NCBI GenBank assembly: GCA_964528095.1
Contig: CAZGSG010000169.1
Span: 1 to 12,336, forward strand
DNA: 12,336 nucleotides
Reading direction: 5' to 3'
DNA from: CAZGSG01 sp964528095
GTDB lineage: Bacteria; Bacteroidota; Bacteroidia; Chitinophagales; Chitinophagaceae
Both the position numbers and the translations under genes were made by a program. This document shows, piece by piece, positions 1 through 6,911 of this stretch. Position 1 is the stretch's first letter, and each line of letters starts with the position of its first letter. Under the pieces are notes generated by a model. The model made no database searches, had not been told where the DNA came from, and worked only from the letters and a program-made list of their open reading frames with translations.

Positions 1-235
1 CCCCTTCAACAGCAGCCAGTCTGTATTAGATGCCGCTATGAAGTTAGGTGCCGATCTTCCTTATGCCTGCAAAGGCGGTGTTTGTTGTACCTGTAAAGCA
101 AAATTACTGGAGGGTGAAGTAGAAATGGATGTGCACTGGGGGCTGGAACACGAAGAGATCGAACAGGGATACATACTGACCTGTCAGAGTCATCCAAAAA
201 CTGATAAGGTTGTAATTGATTTTGATATCAAATAA
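1..235 (+). CDS. paaE: Phenylacetyl-CoA epoxidase reductase subunit-like protein, C-terminal fragment (5' end outside the window)
   Basis: The reading frame is open from base 2, and about 77 residues up to the TAA at 233-235 are visible. They form the C-terminal plant-type [2Fe-2S] ferredoxin domain: a CX4CX2C cluster (CKGGVCCTC, codons from about base 68) and a fourth cysteine in LTCQS near base 183. In PaaE-like reductases this domain follows FAD- and NAD(P)H-binding domains and passes electrons to the diiron oxygenase that epoxidises phenylacetyl-CoA. The 'ADLPYACKGGVCCTC' wording is close to that of PaaE proteins, but the flavin domains are not visible, so another oxygenase reductase of the same architecture is possible. 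The in-frame ATG at 38 is internal, because the ferredoxin fold begins upstream of it. The gene converges on the barrel gene that follows and has no evident link to the glycan genes. Confidence 0.85.
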   Translation, partial: PFNSSQSVLDAAMKLGADLPYACKGGVCCTCKAKLLEGEVEMDVHWGLEHEEIEQGYILTCQSHPKTDKVVIDFDIK

Positions 236-248
236 CCTTAAGCTCGTG

Positions 249-352
249 TTCCCGGTTTATAGTTCAACGTTCTCACAGAAGTTCGTGTACTATTATTCAA
301 GGCTGGTAACAGGATACCATATCTTTAAAAATGTTGAACTACAAACCAGGAA
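249..352. repeat. Long imperfect inverted repeat between convergent genes
   Basis: Arms 249-271 and 330-352 are inverted copies matching at 20 of 23 positions. The shared core is TAGTTCAAC/GTTGAACTA. A 58-nt loop separates them. Read as minus-strand RNA, two of the three mismatches become G-U pairs. It lies between the stop codons of the paaE-like and barrel genes, where a shared transcription end is expected. There is no long T-run next to the stem, so a standard intrinsic terminator is not clear; it could also be a remnant of a small mobile or palindromic element. Confidence 0.6.
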
Positions 353-367
353 TCCGAAACTTCTCTT

Positions 368-961
368 CTAATTCGGAATTGTATATTGTACGGCAATACT
401 CAGTACTTTATTCTTCAGATCACCTCCGCCAACTGCTTCCTTGTTGATCCTGGAAAAGCTGAAAGAGTACCTGGCGGCCGCAGCAAAATCCCTGAACTTA
501 TTATTAAACCGGTATCCTATTCCGATAGGCAACCTGAGATCTGTCGATTTGTAGTATTGTTTAATATCTTTTTTATTGCCATTATATTTTTCTTTTGAGG
601 ATATCAGAAACCCGATCTGTGGTCCGGCCTCGGCATAGAAACGATGTGTGATGGTATACTGAAATAATAAAGGCAGTTGCAAATATGTTTTACTGATCTT
701 ACCTATGGCATTATTACTAATGCGTCTTTCCTTCGTGCCTTCGCCTGAATATAACAGTTCGAGTTGTAAGGAAGCTTTTGTTGCAAGTTCATAGTTAGCA
801 AATATGCCACCTGTAAGACCAGGTTTGCTCTTTGTGGTAAAATCATCATCGGTAAATCCAATACGGGCGATATTAAGGCCGGCTTTAGCTCCATATGATA
901 ACTGGGCGTTTATATTGGCTATAAACATGCTGAGAAATACTGCTATCATTAATCTTTTCAT
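368..961 (-). CDS. Outer-membrane beta-barrel protein, PorT-like family
   Basis: The protein has 197 residues. Residues 1-19 form a signal peptide (MKRLMIAVFLSMFIANINA) followed by QLSYGAKAGLNIARIGF, the usual opening of Bacteroidota small barrel proteins of the PorT / OMP_b-brl_2 type. The rest alternates short amphipathic strands with glycine-rich turns (GGIFANYELATKASLQLELLYSGEG, QLPLLFQYTI, YAEAGPQIGFLISSKE, LRLPIGIGYRF). It closes with a strand ending in an aromatic residue near the C-terminus (VLSIAVQYTIPN), as expected for insertion into the outer membrane. No catalytic motif is visible and the role is unknown; homologues are usually annotated only as porin family protein. It stands alone on its strand, converges on the paaE-like gene and diverges from the 184-aa gene. 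The start at 961 is supported by the signal peptide. Confidence 0.85.
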   Translation of the reverse strand: MKRLMIAVFLSMFIANINAQLSYGAKAGLNIARIGFTDDDFTTKSKPGLTGGIFANYELATKASLQLELLYSGEGTKERRISNNAIGKISKTYLQLPLLFQYTITHRFYAEAGPQIGFLISSKEKYNGNKKDIKQYYKSTDLRLPIGIGYRFNNKFRDFAAAARYSFSFSRINKEAVGGGDLKNKVLSIAVQYTIPN

Positions 962-1030
962 AAATAGTTTTTGATTTTCAATAATGATTTGTTGAATTCA
1001 AAAATAACAGCAATGTATATTCTGTGAAAT

Positions 1031-1039
1031 ACCACTTTT
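1031..1039 (+). promoter_or_regulatory. ACCACTTTT motif, copy 1
   Basis: Plus strand TGAAAT-ACCACTTTTT, 70 bp upstream of the barrel gene (opposite orientation) and about 247 bp upstream of the 184-aa gene (same orientation). It has two extra bases between TGA and the core compared with the other copies, so it is the weakest of the three. Confidence 0.25.
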
Positions 1040-1202
1040 TATGTAGTCGCTTCCACTTAAATGTTTTAAATATTGTCAGGATAGCTCCTTTCACCAACGA
1101 AAAGACTTTTTATTTTATTAGGCTGTGCAATGGCTTTAACAAAGCATTTAAACACTACGCTACTTTAAGCTCATATACCCGCTGGCCGATCGTTAAAAAT
1201 AC

Positions 1203-1213
1203 CCCTCAGAGGG
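1203..1213. promoter_or_regulatory. Short perfect palindrome, possible operator
   Basis: CCCTC and GAGGG flank a single A, giving dyad symmetry 73-83 bp upstream of the ATG at 1286. The one-base centre makes an RNA hairpin unlikely, so a protein-binding site is the more natural reading. It is short and G/C-rich in an A/T-rich region. Function is inference only. Confidence 0.25.
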
Positions 1214-1285
1214 TATTGCAACTATTCCTGAATTGCCCCACATTGAGCGCTGTTATTTATTATCATTTAATCATAAAACTTATTT

Positions 1286-1840
1286 ATGTCAAACGTAACA
1301 AAATGGATGAGCTGGGAAGGCGGAATTGATCTTGTAGCAGTTACTTCAGCGGAATTGCAAATGCCTAATATTATCGTTCATCTTGGGCGGATGGTCAATA
1401 CACCTGCAGGCAATGCACCAAGTGGAATGATCCTATGGCAACCCGATCCCAATGCGGCGCCTGTGGTAATGGGGTTTGTAAGTACGGACGAGACAGTAGG
1501 CAATTATTTTGGTGCCAACATTTTTGCAGGAACTCCATTTGAACAGGCCCCCGTTCTTACCGCAACAATAGATATCCGGATAGAAGCTGCGAAAGCAGTG
1601 GCGGTGCTGGTGGCCGGCGGTCATACATTTGAGGTTGAGATGACAGATTTCAGTGCCCCCTATTTAATTGATCGCAAACCTTCCGCAATGCCGCCATTCT
1701 ACCAGCAAGGCGTCGAGATACATGCGCAAAAAGCAACATTGAAAGTGAATGGAGAACTCATTAATATTATCATTCCACCAGTGGGCATTACCGGTGGGCC
1801 AGCAAGCGTGGTGTCTCCTAATGGAGTATATGCGCGATAA
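1286..1840 (+). CDS. Conserved-looking hypothetical protein, 184 aa, function not recognised
   Basis: I do not recognise the family. The protein has no signal peptide, transmembrane segment or lipobox, so it is probably cytoplasmic. It is low in cysteine and rich in valine, isoleucine, alanine and proline. Short beta-prone stretches (NIIVHLG, PVVMGFVS, AVAVLVAGGHTFEVEMTDF, ATLKVNGELINIIIPPVG) alternate with Gly/Pro/Asn turns (NTPAGNAPSG, WQPDPNAAP, GGPASVVSPNG), suggesting a compact all-beta fold. Residues 30-70 contain the most distinctive wording, around GMILWQPDPNAAPVVMGF. The ATG at 1286 follows an A/T-rich leader (ATAAAACTTATTT), as is usual in Bacteroidota; the internal ATG at codon 8 is less likely. 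It is a single-gene unit on the plus strand, facing the glycan locus across a hairpin, with no evident functional tie to it. Confidence 0.75.
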   Translation: MSNVTKWMSWEGGIDLVAVTSAELQMPNIIVHLGRMVNTPAGNAPSGMILWQPDPNAAPVVMGFVSTDETVGNYFGANIFAGTPFEQAPVLTATIDIRIEAAKAVAVLVAGGHTFEVEMTDFSAPYLIDRKPSAMPPFYQQGVEIHAQKATLKVNGELINIIIPPVGITGGPASVVSPNGVYAR

Positions 1841-1915
1841 ATTAAAAATTCAAAATGTAAAATTCAAAAATGGACTCCGTTATTGGAAACTGTTTTTGCA
1901 TTTTGCATTTTTAAT
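1841..1915. terminator. A/T-rich bidirectional terminator-like inverted repeat
   Basis: Right after the TAA of the 184-aa gene, ATTAAAAAT (1841-1849) pairs perfectly with ATTTTTAAT (1907-1915). After one mismatch a further seven pairs and a G-U pair extend the stem inward (CAAAATG with CATTTTG). It ends six bases before the stop codon of the convergent GH3 gene, so it can serve both transcripts. The loop is long and the stem almost free of G/C, so its efficiency is uncertain. Confidence 0.5.
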
Positions 1916-1920
1916 TCACC

Positions 1921-4158
1921 TTATTTTATCAGCTCAAAACTTTCCTTCAACCGGATATCTTTTGATGAAGAGCCAATCATGAGATCGAACATGCCCGGCT
2001 CAGTGATCCAGTTAAGTTTAGAATCGTAAAAGGAGAGTTTGTCTTTATTAACTGTAAACCGTACCGTTGTTGATTCGCCGGCTTTTAGTTTTATTTTTTG
2101 AAAATCTTTCAGCTCTTTAACTGGTCGTACTACCGATCCAACCCGGTCACGGAGATACAACTGCACCACTTCTTCTCCCTCATAACGTCCGTTATTGGTC
2201 AACACAAAACTAATTTCCAATGGTTCCTGTTCGCTGATCTTCTTTTTATTCAGCAGCAGGGAAGTATACTGGAAAGATGTATAGCTGAGACCATAGCCAA
2301 ATTCATATTTCGGATAAATAGAAAGATCGAGATAAGAAGAGCGATAGAATTTATCCTTATCACTCGTAGCTGGTCTGCCAGTATTGAACGCGCTATAATA
2401 AATGGGTATCTGCCCTTCTGAACGCGGAAAACTCATGGGTAGTTTTGCGGAAGGATTGTAATCACCAAATAGTACATCGGCAATGGCATTGCCCGCCTCG
2501 CTTCCTAACCACCATGTATATAATATTGCAGGAACATTATCAGCCGTCCAGTTAAAGATCAGCGGCCTTCCTGCATTAATAAGTACAACAACCGGTTTTC
2601 CCGTAGCATGAATGGCCCTGATCAGTTCTTCCTGTACCCCGGGTAACTGCAGATTACTACGGCTCTTCGCTTCACCACTCATATCGCGTTTTTCTCCAAC
2701 GCTTAATATAACCACATCAGCCTGCTTTGCAATTTCTATTGCTTCGGCAAAACCTGTGCGTGAGCTATCTTCTATGCCACAGCCACGTGCATATAGTAAT
2801 TCTGTATTGCCCTGCAATTTATTGACCAGCCCCTGCCACTGAGAAACTATATAGGAAGAATCGCCGGGCATTTCAATACTCCAAAAGCCAAGATTCTGTT
2901 TTACTTCTTTAACTAAAGGTCCAATGAATGCAATTTTTTTCTGGTTCTTTGACAGCGGCAACAGGTTGTTTTCATTCTTTAATAAAACAATACTTTTTGC
3001 CGCTACTTCTCTTGCAGCTTTTACATGTGCCGGGTTATTCAGTTCCTTCTTTTCCCTTTCAGCGTTACTAAACCGATAAGGATCATCAAATAACCCCATT
3101 TCGAATTTCTTTTTTAATATTCTTTCCACCGCGTCGTCAATCAGGGAAACAGGTACTTTTTTTTCATTTACCAATTTTGCTAAATTATTTTTATAGCTCC
3201 GGCTTTCCATATCCATATCACTCCCCGCGGTGATAGCTGACAAAGCCGCCTCATAGTTATCCTTTACATATCCGTGCTGAATCATTTCTCCCACAGAACC
3301 CCAATCGCTTACCACAAACCCGTTGAACTTCCATTTTCCCTTGAGGATATCTCTTTGCAGATAAGCATTACCAGTTGCAGGAATACCATTCAGATCATTG
3401 AATGAATTCATGAAAGTAGCAGCACCTGCATCCAATGCCGCTTTGAATGGTGGCAAATACACTTCCCACAACATCCGCTCACTCATATCAACCGAATTAT
3501 AATCCCTGCCACCAACAGCTGCACCATAAGCGGCAAAATGTTTAGCACAGGCCATCATCGCATCTGTATTTCCCAATCCTTTACCCTGGAATCCTTTTAC
3601 TCTTGCTTTCGCAATAAGTGAACCCAGATAAGGATCTTCGCCGGCTCCTTCCATCACGCGTCCCCAACGGGGGTCTCGGGCAATATCAACCATAGGCGCA
3701 AACGTCCAGTGAATGCCAGCAGCAGAAGCTTCTATGGCCGCAATGCGGGCACTCAATTCAATGGCGTTCATATCCCAGCTTGCTGCTTCTGCAAGGGGGA
3801 TAGGGAATGTTGTTTTATAGCCATGTATTACGTCCTGGCCGAAAAGCAGGGGAATTTTCATCCTCGACTGCATGGCCATTTCCTGCAATTGCCGTGTATG
3901 GTTAACCCCCATAATATTAAGCATTGAGCCTAACTGTCCTTTCCGGACCTGGTCCTGCTTATCCCCATCATTTGTTATCGGCCCTGTAGAAACCCAGTCA
4001 CCGCTATATTGATTCAACTGGCCAATCTTTTCTTCCAGCGTCATTAGTTTTAAAACCGAATCAACTTTCTGATTGATTGTTTTCTTTTGGGCAACTACTA
4101 AAAAAGTCTGCGCAGTCAGAAATAACACACACAGGCTGTACTTAAATGAATGGGGCAT
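1921..4158 (-). CDS. bglX: Exported GH3 beta-glucosidase-type enzyme, BglX-like (first copy)
   Basis: The protein has 745 residues, the normal length for BglX-type family 3 enzymes, which release single sugars from non-reducing ends of beta-linked glycans with retention of configuration. A signal peptide occupies about residues 1-23 (VLFLTAQTFLVVAQ). The (beta/alpha)8 domain follows: substrate-binding motifs FGQDVIHGYKTTFPIP (106-121), RDPRWGR (161-167) and KHF (206-208), then FVVSDWGS with predicted nucleophile Asp285. The second alpha/beta domain (about 385-570) contains RDMSGEAKSRS with candidate acid/base Glu496. A fibronectin-III-like domain covers about 645-735 (EEVVQLYLRD, RPVKELKDFQKI). 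Everything needed for activity seems present. It follows the GH30 gene by 78 nt, with a large hairpin between. Cleavage of beta-glucosides is most likely, but beta-xyloside activity cannot be excluded from sequence. It is a diverged paralogue of the GH3 gene at 6912-9194. Confidence 0.93.
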   Translation of the reverse strand: MPHSFKYSLCVLFLTAQTFLVVAQKKTINQKVDSVLKLMTLEEKIGQLNQYSGDWVSTGPITNDGDKQDQVRKGQLGSMLNIMGVNHTRQLQEMAMQSRMKIPLLFGQDVIHGYKTTFPIPLAEAASWDMNAIELSARIAAIEASAAGIHWTFAPMVDIARDPRWGRVMEGAGEDPYLGSLIAKARVKGFQGKGLGNTDAMMACAKHFAAYGAAVGGRDYNSVDMSERMLWEVYLPPFKAALDAGAATFMNSFNDLNGIPATGNAYLQRDILKGKWKFNGFVVSDWGSVGEMIQHGYVKDNYEAALSAITAGSDMDMESRSYKNNLAKLVNEKKVPVSLIDDAVERILKKKFEMGLFDDPYRFSNAEREKKELNNPAHVKAAREVAAKSIVLLKNENNLLPLSKNQKKIAFIGPLVKEVKQNLGFWSIEMPGDSSYIVSQWQGLVNKLQGNTELLYARGCGIEDSSRTGFAEAIEIAKQADVVILSVGEKRDMSGEAKSRSNLQLPGVQEELIRAIHATGKPVVVLINAGRPLIFNWTADNVPAILYTWWLGSEAGNAIADVLFGDYNPSAKLPMSFPRSEGQIPIYYSAFNTGRPATSDKDKFYRSSYLDLSIYPKYEFGYGLSYTSFQYTSLLLNKKKISEQEPLEISFVLTNNGRYEGEEVVQLYLRDRVGSVVRPVKELKDFQKIKLKAGESTTVRFTVNKDKLSFYDSKLNWITEPGMFDLMIGSSSKDIRLKESFELIK

Positions 4159-4179
4159 AGCTAAAAATTGAAATCGGCA

Positions 4180-4227
4180 AAAAAGATAAGGGACAAAAGA
4201 GCTGTCTCTTTCGCCCCTTATCTTTTT
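4180..4227. terminator. Large hairpin between the GH30 and GH3 genes (terminator or processing stem)
   Basis: Thirteen perfect pairs (4180-4192 with 4215-4227, AAAAAGATAAGGG / CCCTTATCTTTTT) are followed, after two mismatches around one C-G pair, by six more pairs (4196-4201 with 4206-4211) closed by a CTGT tetraloop on the plus strand. On the minus strand the stem ends in a T-run (TCTTTTTT), as in an intrinsic terminator, nine bases after the GH30 stop codon. It ends only 21 nt before the ATG of the GH3 gene and I see no promoter in that space. Partial termination or mRNA stabilisation may therefore be the real role. Confidence 0.7.
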
Positions 4228-4236
4228 ACCGTTTAG

Positions 4237-5715
4237 TTAGAATATTAACGTTGCGATAGAATGTGGCAAAGCTGTTACCGGCGCAGCTTTACCATTGATC
4301 CATAAAAAGTAAGGGGTTTTGATACTACCCTGGTTCATTACAATTACCACTGTTTTCCCATCTTCATTCCTGAAAGCTGTGGTAAGTAACTGGCTCCTGC
4401 TGGCGGCGCTGCTGATACGTTTTGCCCCTGGTTTTATGAATTTAGAAAAATGGCCGATATAGTAATATGCATTTGTATAAATCAGTTCACCTGATCTTGT
4501 ATCTCCATGTACAGGAGCGAAACAGAAGTTCTGCACATGGTTAGGACCGCCGGTTTCGTCGAGCAGGATATTCCAGTCGGTAAAACCAACCATCCCATTA
4601 TTAAAATCATTGATCATGGAACGGCCATATTCCTCGCCCAGTGTCCATGCATTGTACCTGCTGGCATTGAAACTTTCAGCACATCCTTCTGTAAAGAAGA
4701 TATTCTTATCCGGATATGCTTCATGTACTCTTTTTACATTCTCATACATAGGCTGACCACCACTCCAGTCTTCATACCAGTGAAAGCCGATACCCCATGC
4801 ATATTTAGCTGCTTCCGGATCATCAAAATAAGTTTGTGCCCGCTGGTACATCAGGTCACGGTTATGATCCCAAACAATGATCTTTTTATCTTTAAGCCCC
4901 TCTTTTTCCATGGTAGGGCCCAGATGTTTCTTTAAAAAATCTCTTTCTTCTTCCGCAGTGTACACGCAACTTTCCCATCGCTGCGTAGCCATTGGTTCAT
5001 TCTGTACACTGATACCCCAAACAGGAATGCCTTCTTTTTCATATTCCTTTATAAACTTTGTGTAGTACATCGCCCAGCTATCATAATATTCGGGTTTTAA
5101 TTTTCCTCCGCGGATCATATTGTGATTAGTCTTCATCCAGGATGGTGGGCTCCAGGGACTGGCAAACAGGTCTAGTTTTCCGCCCGCTGCCGTCATTGCT
5201 TCTTTTATAAAAGGAATTTTATATTTCCTGTCATGCTCTATGTTGAATGTTTTTAGGTCTACGTCATTACTGTCTACATAGGTATACATATCACTGCTGA
5301 AATCACAGCTGTTTATATTTGTTCTTGCTACTGTATAACCAATACCAGTTTGTTTGTCGAAGTATGCCTTTATTAATTCCTGTTGTTTTTCTTTCGGTAG
5401 TTTATAATAAGTCTCGGCAGAGGCGTCTGTCAGTGCAGCTCCGATTCCAAAAAAATTCTGGTAGGTTTTGCCCGGATCAACAAAAACGCAAACCTGTGTT
5501 TCGACCGGCTGCCCCATTTCTTTGAATTCCAATGTATCTGTTACAGACAGTCGGTAAGTACTGCTGTCCGCTGTTGTATACACTGTTACTTTTTTCCCTT
5601 CTGTGGAGAAGGCAGCGCCCGGTGTGCTGGTGGTACCCGGCTCCCTGGCTTTTTCGTCATTTGTGCAGGAGAATAACAGCGAAAGGAGTACCGCTGCGAA
5701 AAGTATTTTTTTCAT
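4237..5715 (-). CDS. GH30 family lipoprotein glycosidase (glucanase/glucosylceramidase-like)
   Basis: The protein has 492 residues. The start is MKKILFAAVLLSLLFSC: a signal peptide with lipobox LFSC, so Cys17 is the likely lipidation site and the mature enzyme probably sits on the outer membrane. A Ser/Thr/Pro-rich linker (about 20-40) precedes the catalytic domain. Family 30 hallmarks are the FFGIGAALTDASAETYYKL motif (88-106), SPWSPPSWMKTN (187-198), predicted acid/base Glu240 in SVQNEP and predicted nucleophile Glu343 in FFTEGCAES. The C-terminal beta region (about 410-492) matches the side beta-domain of the family. GH30 enzymes of this style act on beta-1,6- or beta-1,3/1,6-glucans or glucosyl conjugates; the exact subfamily cannot be fixed by eye. 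It heads unit B, with the second gene being a GH3 that could finish its products to monosaccharide. Its upstream region carries a LacI-type operator-like site. Confidence 0.9.
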   Translation of the reverse strand: MKKILFAAVLLSLLFSCTNDEKAREPGTTSTPGAAFSTEGKKVTVYTTADSSTYRLSVTDTLEFKEMGQPVETQVCVFVDPGKTYQNFFGIGAALTDASAETYYKLPKEKQQELIKAYFDKQTGIGYTVARTNINSCDFSSDMYTYVDSNDVDLKTFNIEHDRKYKIPFIKEAMTAAGGKLDLFASPWSPPSWMKTNHNMIRGGKLKPEYYDSWAMYYTKFIKEYEKEGIPVWGISVQNEPMATQRWESCVYTAEEERDFLKKHLGPTMEKEGLKDKKIIVWDHNRDLMYQRAQTYFDDPEAAKYAWGIGFHWYEDWSGGQPMYENVKRVHEAYPDKNIFFTEGCAESFNASRYNAWTLGEEYGRSMINDFNNGMVGFTDWNILLDETGGPNHVQNFCFAPVHGDTRSGELIYTNAYYYIGHFSKFIKPGAKRISSAASRSQLLTTAFRNEDGKTVVIVMNQGSIKTPYFLWINGKAAPVTALPHSIATLIF

Positions 5716-5762
5716 ATTTGGCTTTTGTTTTAAAATGTTTGGGTTCTGAGTTGGAGTCGATT

Positions 5763-5774
5763 ACAAGCGTTTGT
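5763..5774. promoter_or_regulatory. LacI-family operator-like palindrome upstream of GH30
   Basis: On the minus strand the site reads ACAAACGCTTGT, a 12-bp dyad with five of six pairs matching and a central CG. It contains AANCGNTT, the core typical of LacI/CcpA-type operators. It lies 48-59 nt upstream of the GH30 ATG, a sensible place for control. No LacI-family gene is present in the window, so the regulator would be encoded elsewhere. Confidence 0.35.
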
Positions 5775-5849
5775 TTTAATATTCTAATTATTCCTAAAGT
5801 TAGAAGATTCATCCCATAAAGCTTTATTTTCCAAAAGCCCCTGTCAACT

Positions 5850-5858
5850 AAAAGTGGT
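5850..5858 (-). promoter_or_regulatory. ACCACTTTT motif, copy 2 (upstream of GH30)
   Basis: Minus strand TGAG-ACCACTTTT-AGTTGACA, 135 nt upstream of the GH30 start. The same core occurs at 1031-1039 and 12322-12330, each time in an intergenic upstream region. Function unknown; it may be a regulator site or part of a -33 region. Confidence 0.35.
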
Positions 5859-5999
5859 CTCATAATAATATTTTGCATGCAATAAGTTCAGACTACCTAA
5901 GCGAACATGTACTATAATAAGACACATTCCCGGGGCGGATGTACTAATAGCCTTTTACTTCAAGGGCATTCAGTGTAAAACCAAAAGGCGCAAATAAAG

Positions 6000-6024
6000 A
6001 AACCCGGGCCATATGCCCGGGTTT
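6000..6024 (-). terminator. Intrinsic terminator of the esterase-end operon
   Basis: AAACCCGGGC (6000-6009) pairs perfectly with GCCCGGGTTT (6015-6024) around the 5-nt loop CATAT. In the minus direction the stem is followed by T-rich sequence (GGGTTTCTTTATTTG) and lies 75 nt past the esterase stop codon. It marks the end of the transcription unit that starts with the ORF6N gene. The plus-strand reading also ends in TTTT, so it may work both ways. Confidence 0.85.
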
Positions 6025-6098
6025 TAAGTTTTTCCAGTATTCGTTATTAGTAGAAATGCACATCTCTTATTTATTACTACTGTATTCCCCTGGCACCT

Positions 6099-6878
6099 TT
6101 ACCGTTTAATGCTAAACAGCCAGTCAAGTAATCCTGGCTCGGCAAAAGCACTATCCCAACTATTGTGATTCGCCTGTTGATAGAGCGTGAATTTTACTTT
6201 GGCTCCGGCTTTTTGCAAAGCTGTATTCATTTTTTCAGAATATACCGGCAATACTACATCATCCTTTGCACCATGAAAAATCCACCATTTCACTTTATTT
6301 AATTGCCTGGCGGTAGAAGGGTCAGCGCCGCCACAAATAGGAATAGCTGCTGCAAATAATTCCGGCTTTCTTCTTACCAGTTCAAATGTGCCCATACCAC
6401 CCATGCTCAGCCCCATTACATAAACCTGATCTTTTTTAATTTTATACTGCACCTGCAAATTATCAGTCAGGGATAATAATAGCTGCATAGATAGTGATGG
6501 CTCGCCAGCAGGTATAAAATAAAAAGTCCGTTTACCATTGCTTGCCGCAACAGTTTGCACATTGCTCCAATAACTATTTTCTGCACATTGCGGAAATACG
6601 ACGATGGCAGGATGTTTTTTTCGTATGCTGTCCCTTAGAAATAATAACGCGCCATGGGTCAGCTGCTTCTCATTATCGTTACCACTTTCACCACGCCCAT
6701 GCAGGAAAATTACCATAGGGTAGCTTTTTGCCGGATCATAATTTTCTGGTAGCAATAAACGATATGGCAGCGTATCTCCGTTCTGTATGAATTTATATTT
6801 TTCAAACTGGGATTTATCTTGTGCCAGGCCTGTATAATAAAAAAAAATACAAAGAAAAATTAGTGCTTTTTTATACAT
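6099..6878 (-). CDS. Exported alpha/beta-hydrolase esterase (CE1/dienelactone hydrolase-like)
   Basis: The protein has 259 residues with a signal peptide at about 1-20 (FFYYTGLAQ). It is a single-domain alpha/beta hydrolase. The oxyanion-hole strand is PMVIFLHGRGESG (54-66), the nucleophile elbow GLSMGG has Ser158, the acid is Asp206 in IFHGAKDDVV, and the histidine is His238 in NHNSWDSAF. This arrangement matches the small secreted esterases of Bacteroidota annotated as prolyl-oligopeptidase-family, PHB-depolymerase-like or CE1 esterases. They typically remove acyl or hydroxycinnamoyl groups from polysaccharides, though the substrate here is not shown. It lies 33 nt after the GH3 gene in the same direction and is the last gene before a strong terminator, so it is probably co-transcribed and helps expose an esterified glycan to the GH enzymes. 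Confidence 0.85.
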   Translation of the reverse strand: MYKKALIFLCIFFYYTGLAQDKSQFEKYKFIQNGDTLPYRLLLPENYDPAKSYPMVIFLHGRGESGNDNEKQLTHGALLFLRDSIRKKHPAIVVFPQCAENSYWSNVQTVAASNGKRTFYFIPAGEPSLSMQLLLSLTDNLQVQYKIKKDQVYVMGLSMGGMGTFELVRRKPELFAAAIPICGGADPSTARQLNKVKWWIFHGAKDDVVLPVYSEKMNTALQKAGAKVKFTLYQQANHNSWDSAFAEPGLLDWLFSIKR

Positions 6879-6911
6879 CTATCAGTTATTTGAATACCCT
6901 CTACTGGTCAT

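Larger units (their letters stand above)
962..1285. other. 324-bp divergent intergenic region
   Basis: This region separates the minus-strand barrel gene from the plus-strand 184-aa gene and should hold both promoters. A GTG-started frame from 1024 runs across it but resembles no protein and overlaps the start of the next gene in another frame, so I do not call it. Visible elements are one copy of the ACCACTTTT motif (1031-1039, + strand) and an 11-bp perfect palindrome, CCCTC-A-GAGGG, at 1203-1213. A weak TTG/TA-rich promoter-like pair lies at about 1231-1260. No RNA gene was recognised. Confidence 0.5.
5716..6098. other. 383-bp intergenic region with regulatory signals
   Basis: This region lies between the stop of the esterase gene and the start of the GH30 gene, both on the minus strand. 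From right to left it holds the terminator of unit A (6000-6024), two copies of ATGTACTA at 5907-5914 and 5939-5946, the ACCACTTTT motif (5850-5858) followed at once by AGTTGACA, and a LacI-type operator-like palindrome (5763-5774). The promoter of the GH30 unit must lie between the terminator and 5716. No clean TTG-N19-TAnnTTTG pair was found. A frame of 73 codons (5657-5878, -) overlaps the GH30 start and is not called. Confidence 0.6.

Noticed and set aside
1024..1329. 101-codon plus-strand frame upstream of the 184-aa gene
   Set aside because: It begins with GTG, has low-complexity composition typical of translated intergenic A/T-rich DNA, and overlaps the better-supported gene at 1286 in another frame.
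1376..1840. Possible internal duplication in the 184-aa protein (NIIV...GNAPSGM versus NIII...GGPASVV)
   Set aside because: The similarity is limited to a few hydrophobic and glycine/proline positions and does not extend, so it is not convincing as a repeat.
5657..5878. 73-codon minus-strand frame overlapping the GH30 start
   Set aside because: It overlaps the signal peptide region of GH30 in another frame, covers the putative regulatory region and resembles no known protein.
5907..5946. Direct repeat ATGTACTA at 5907-5914 and 5939-5946
   Set aside because: The 32-bp spacing is close to three helical turns, but only eight bases match and the flanks differ; chance is a sufficient explanation without conservation data.
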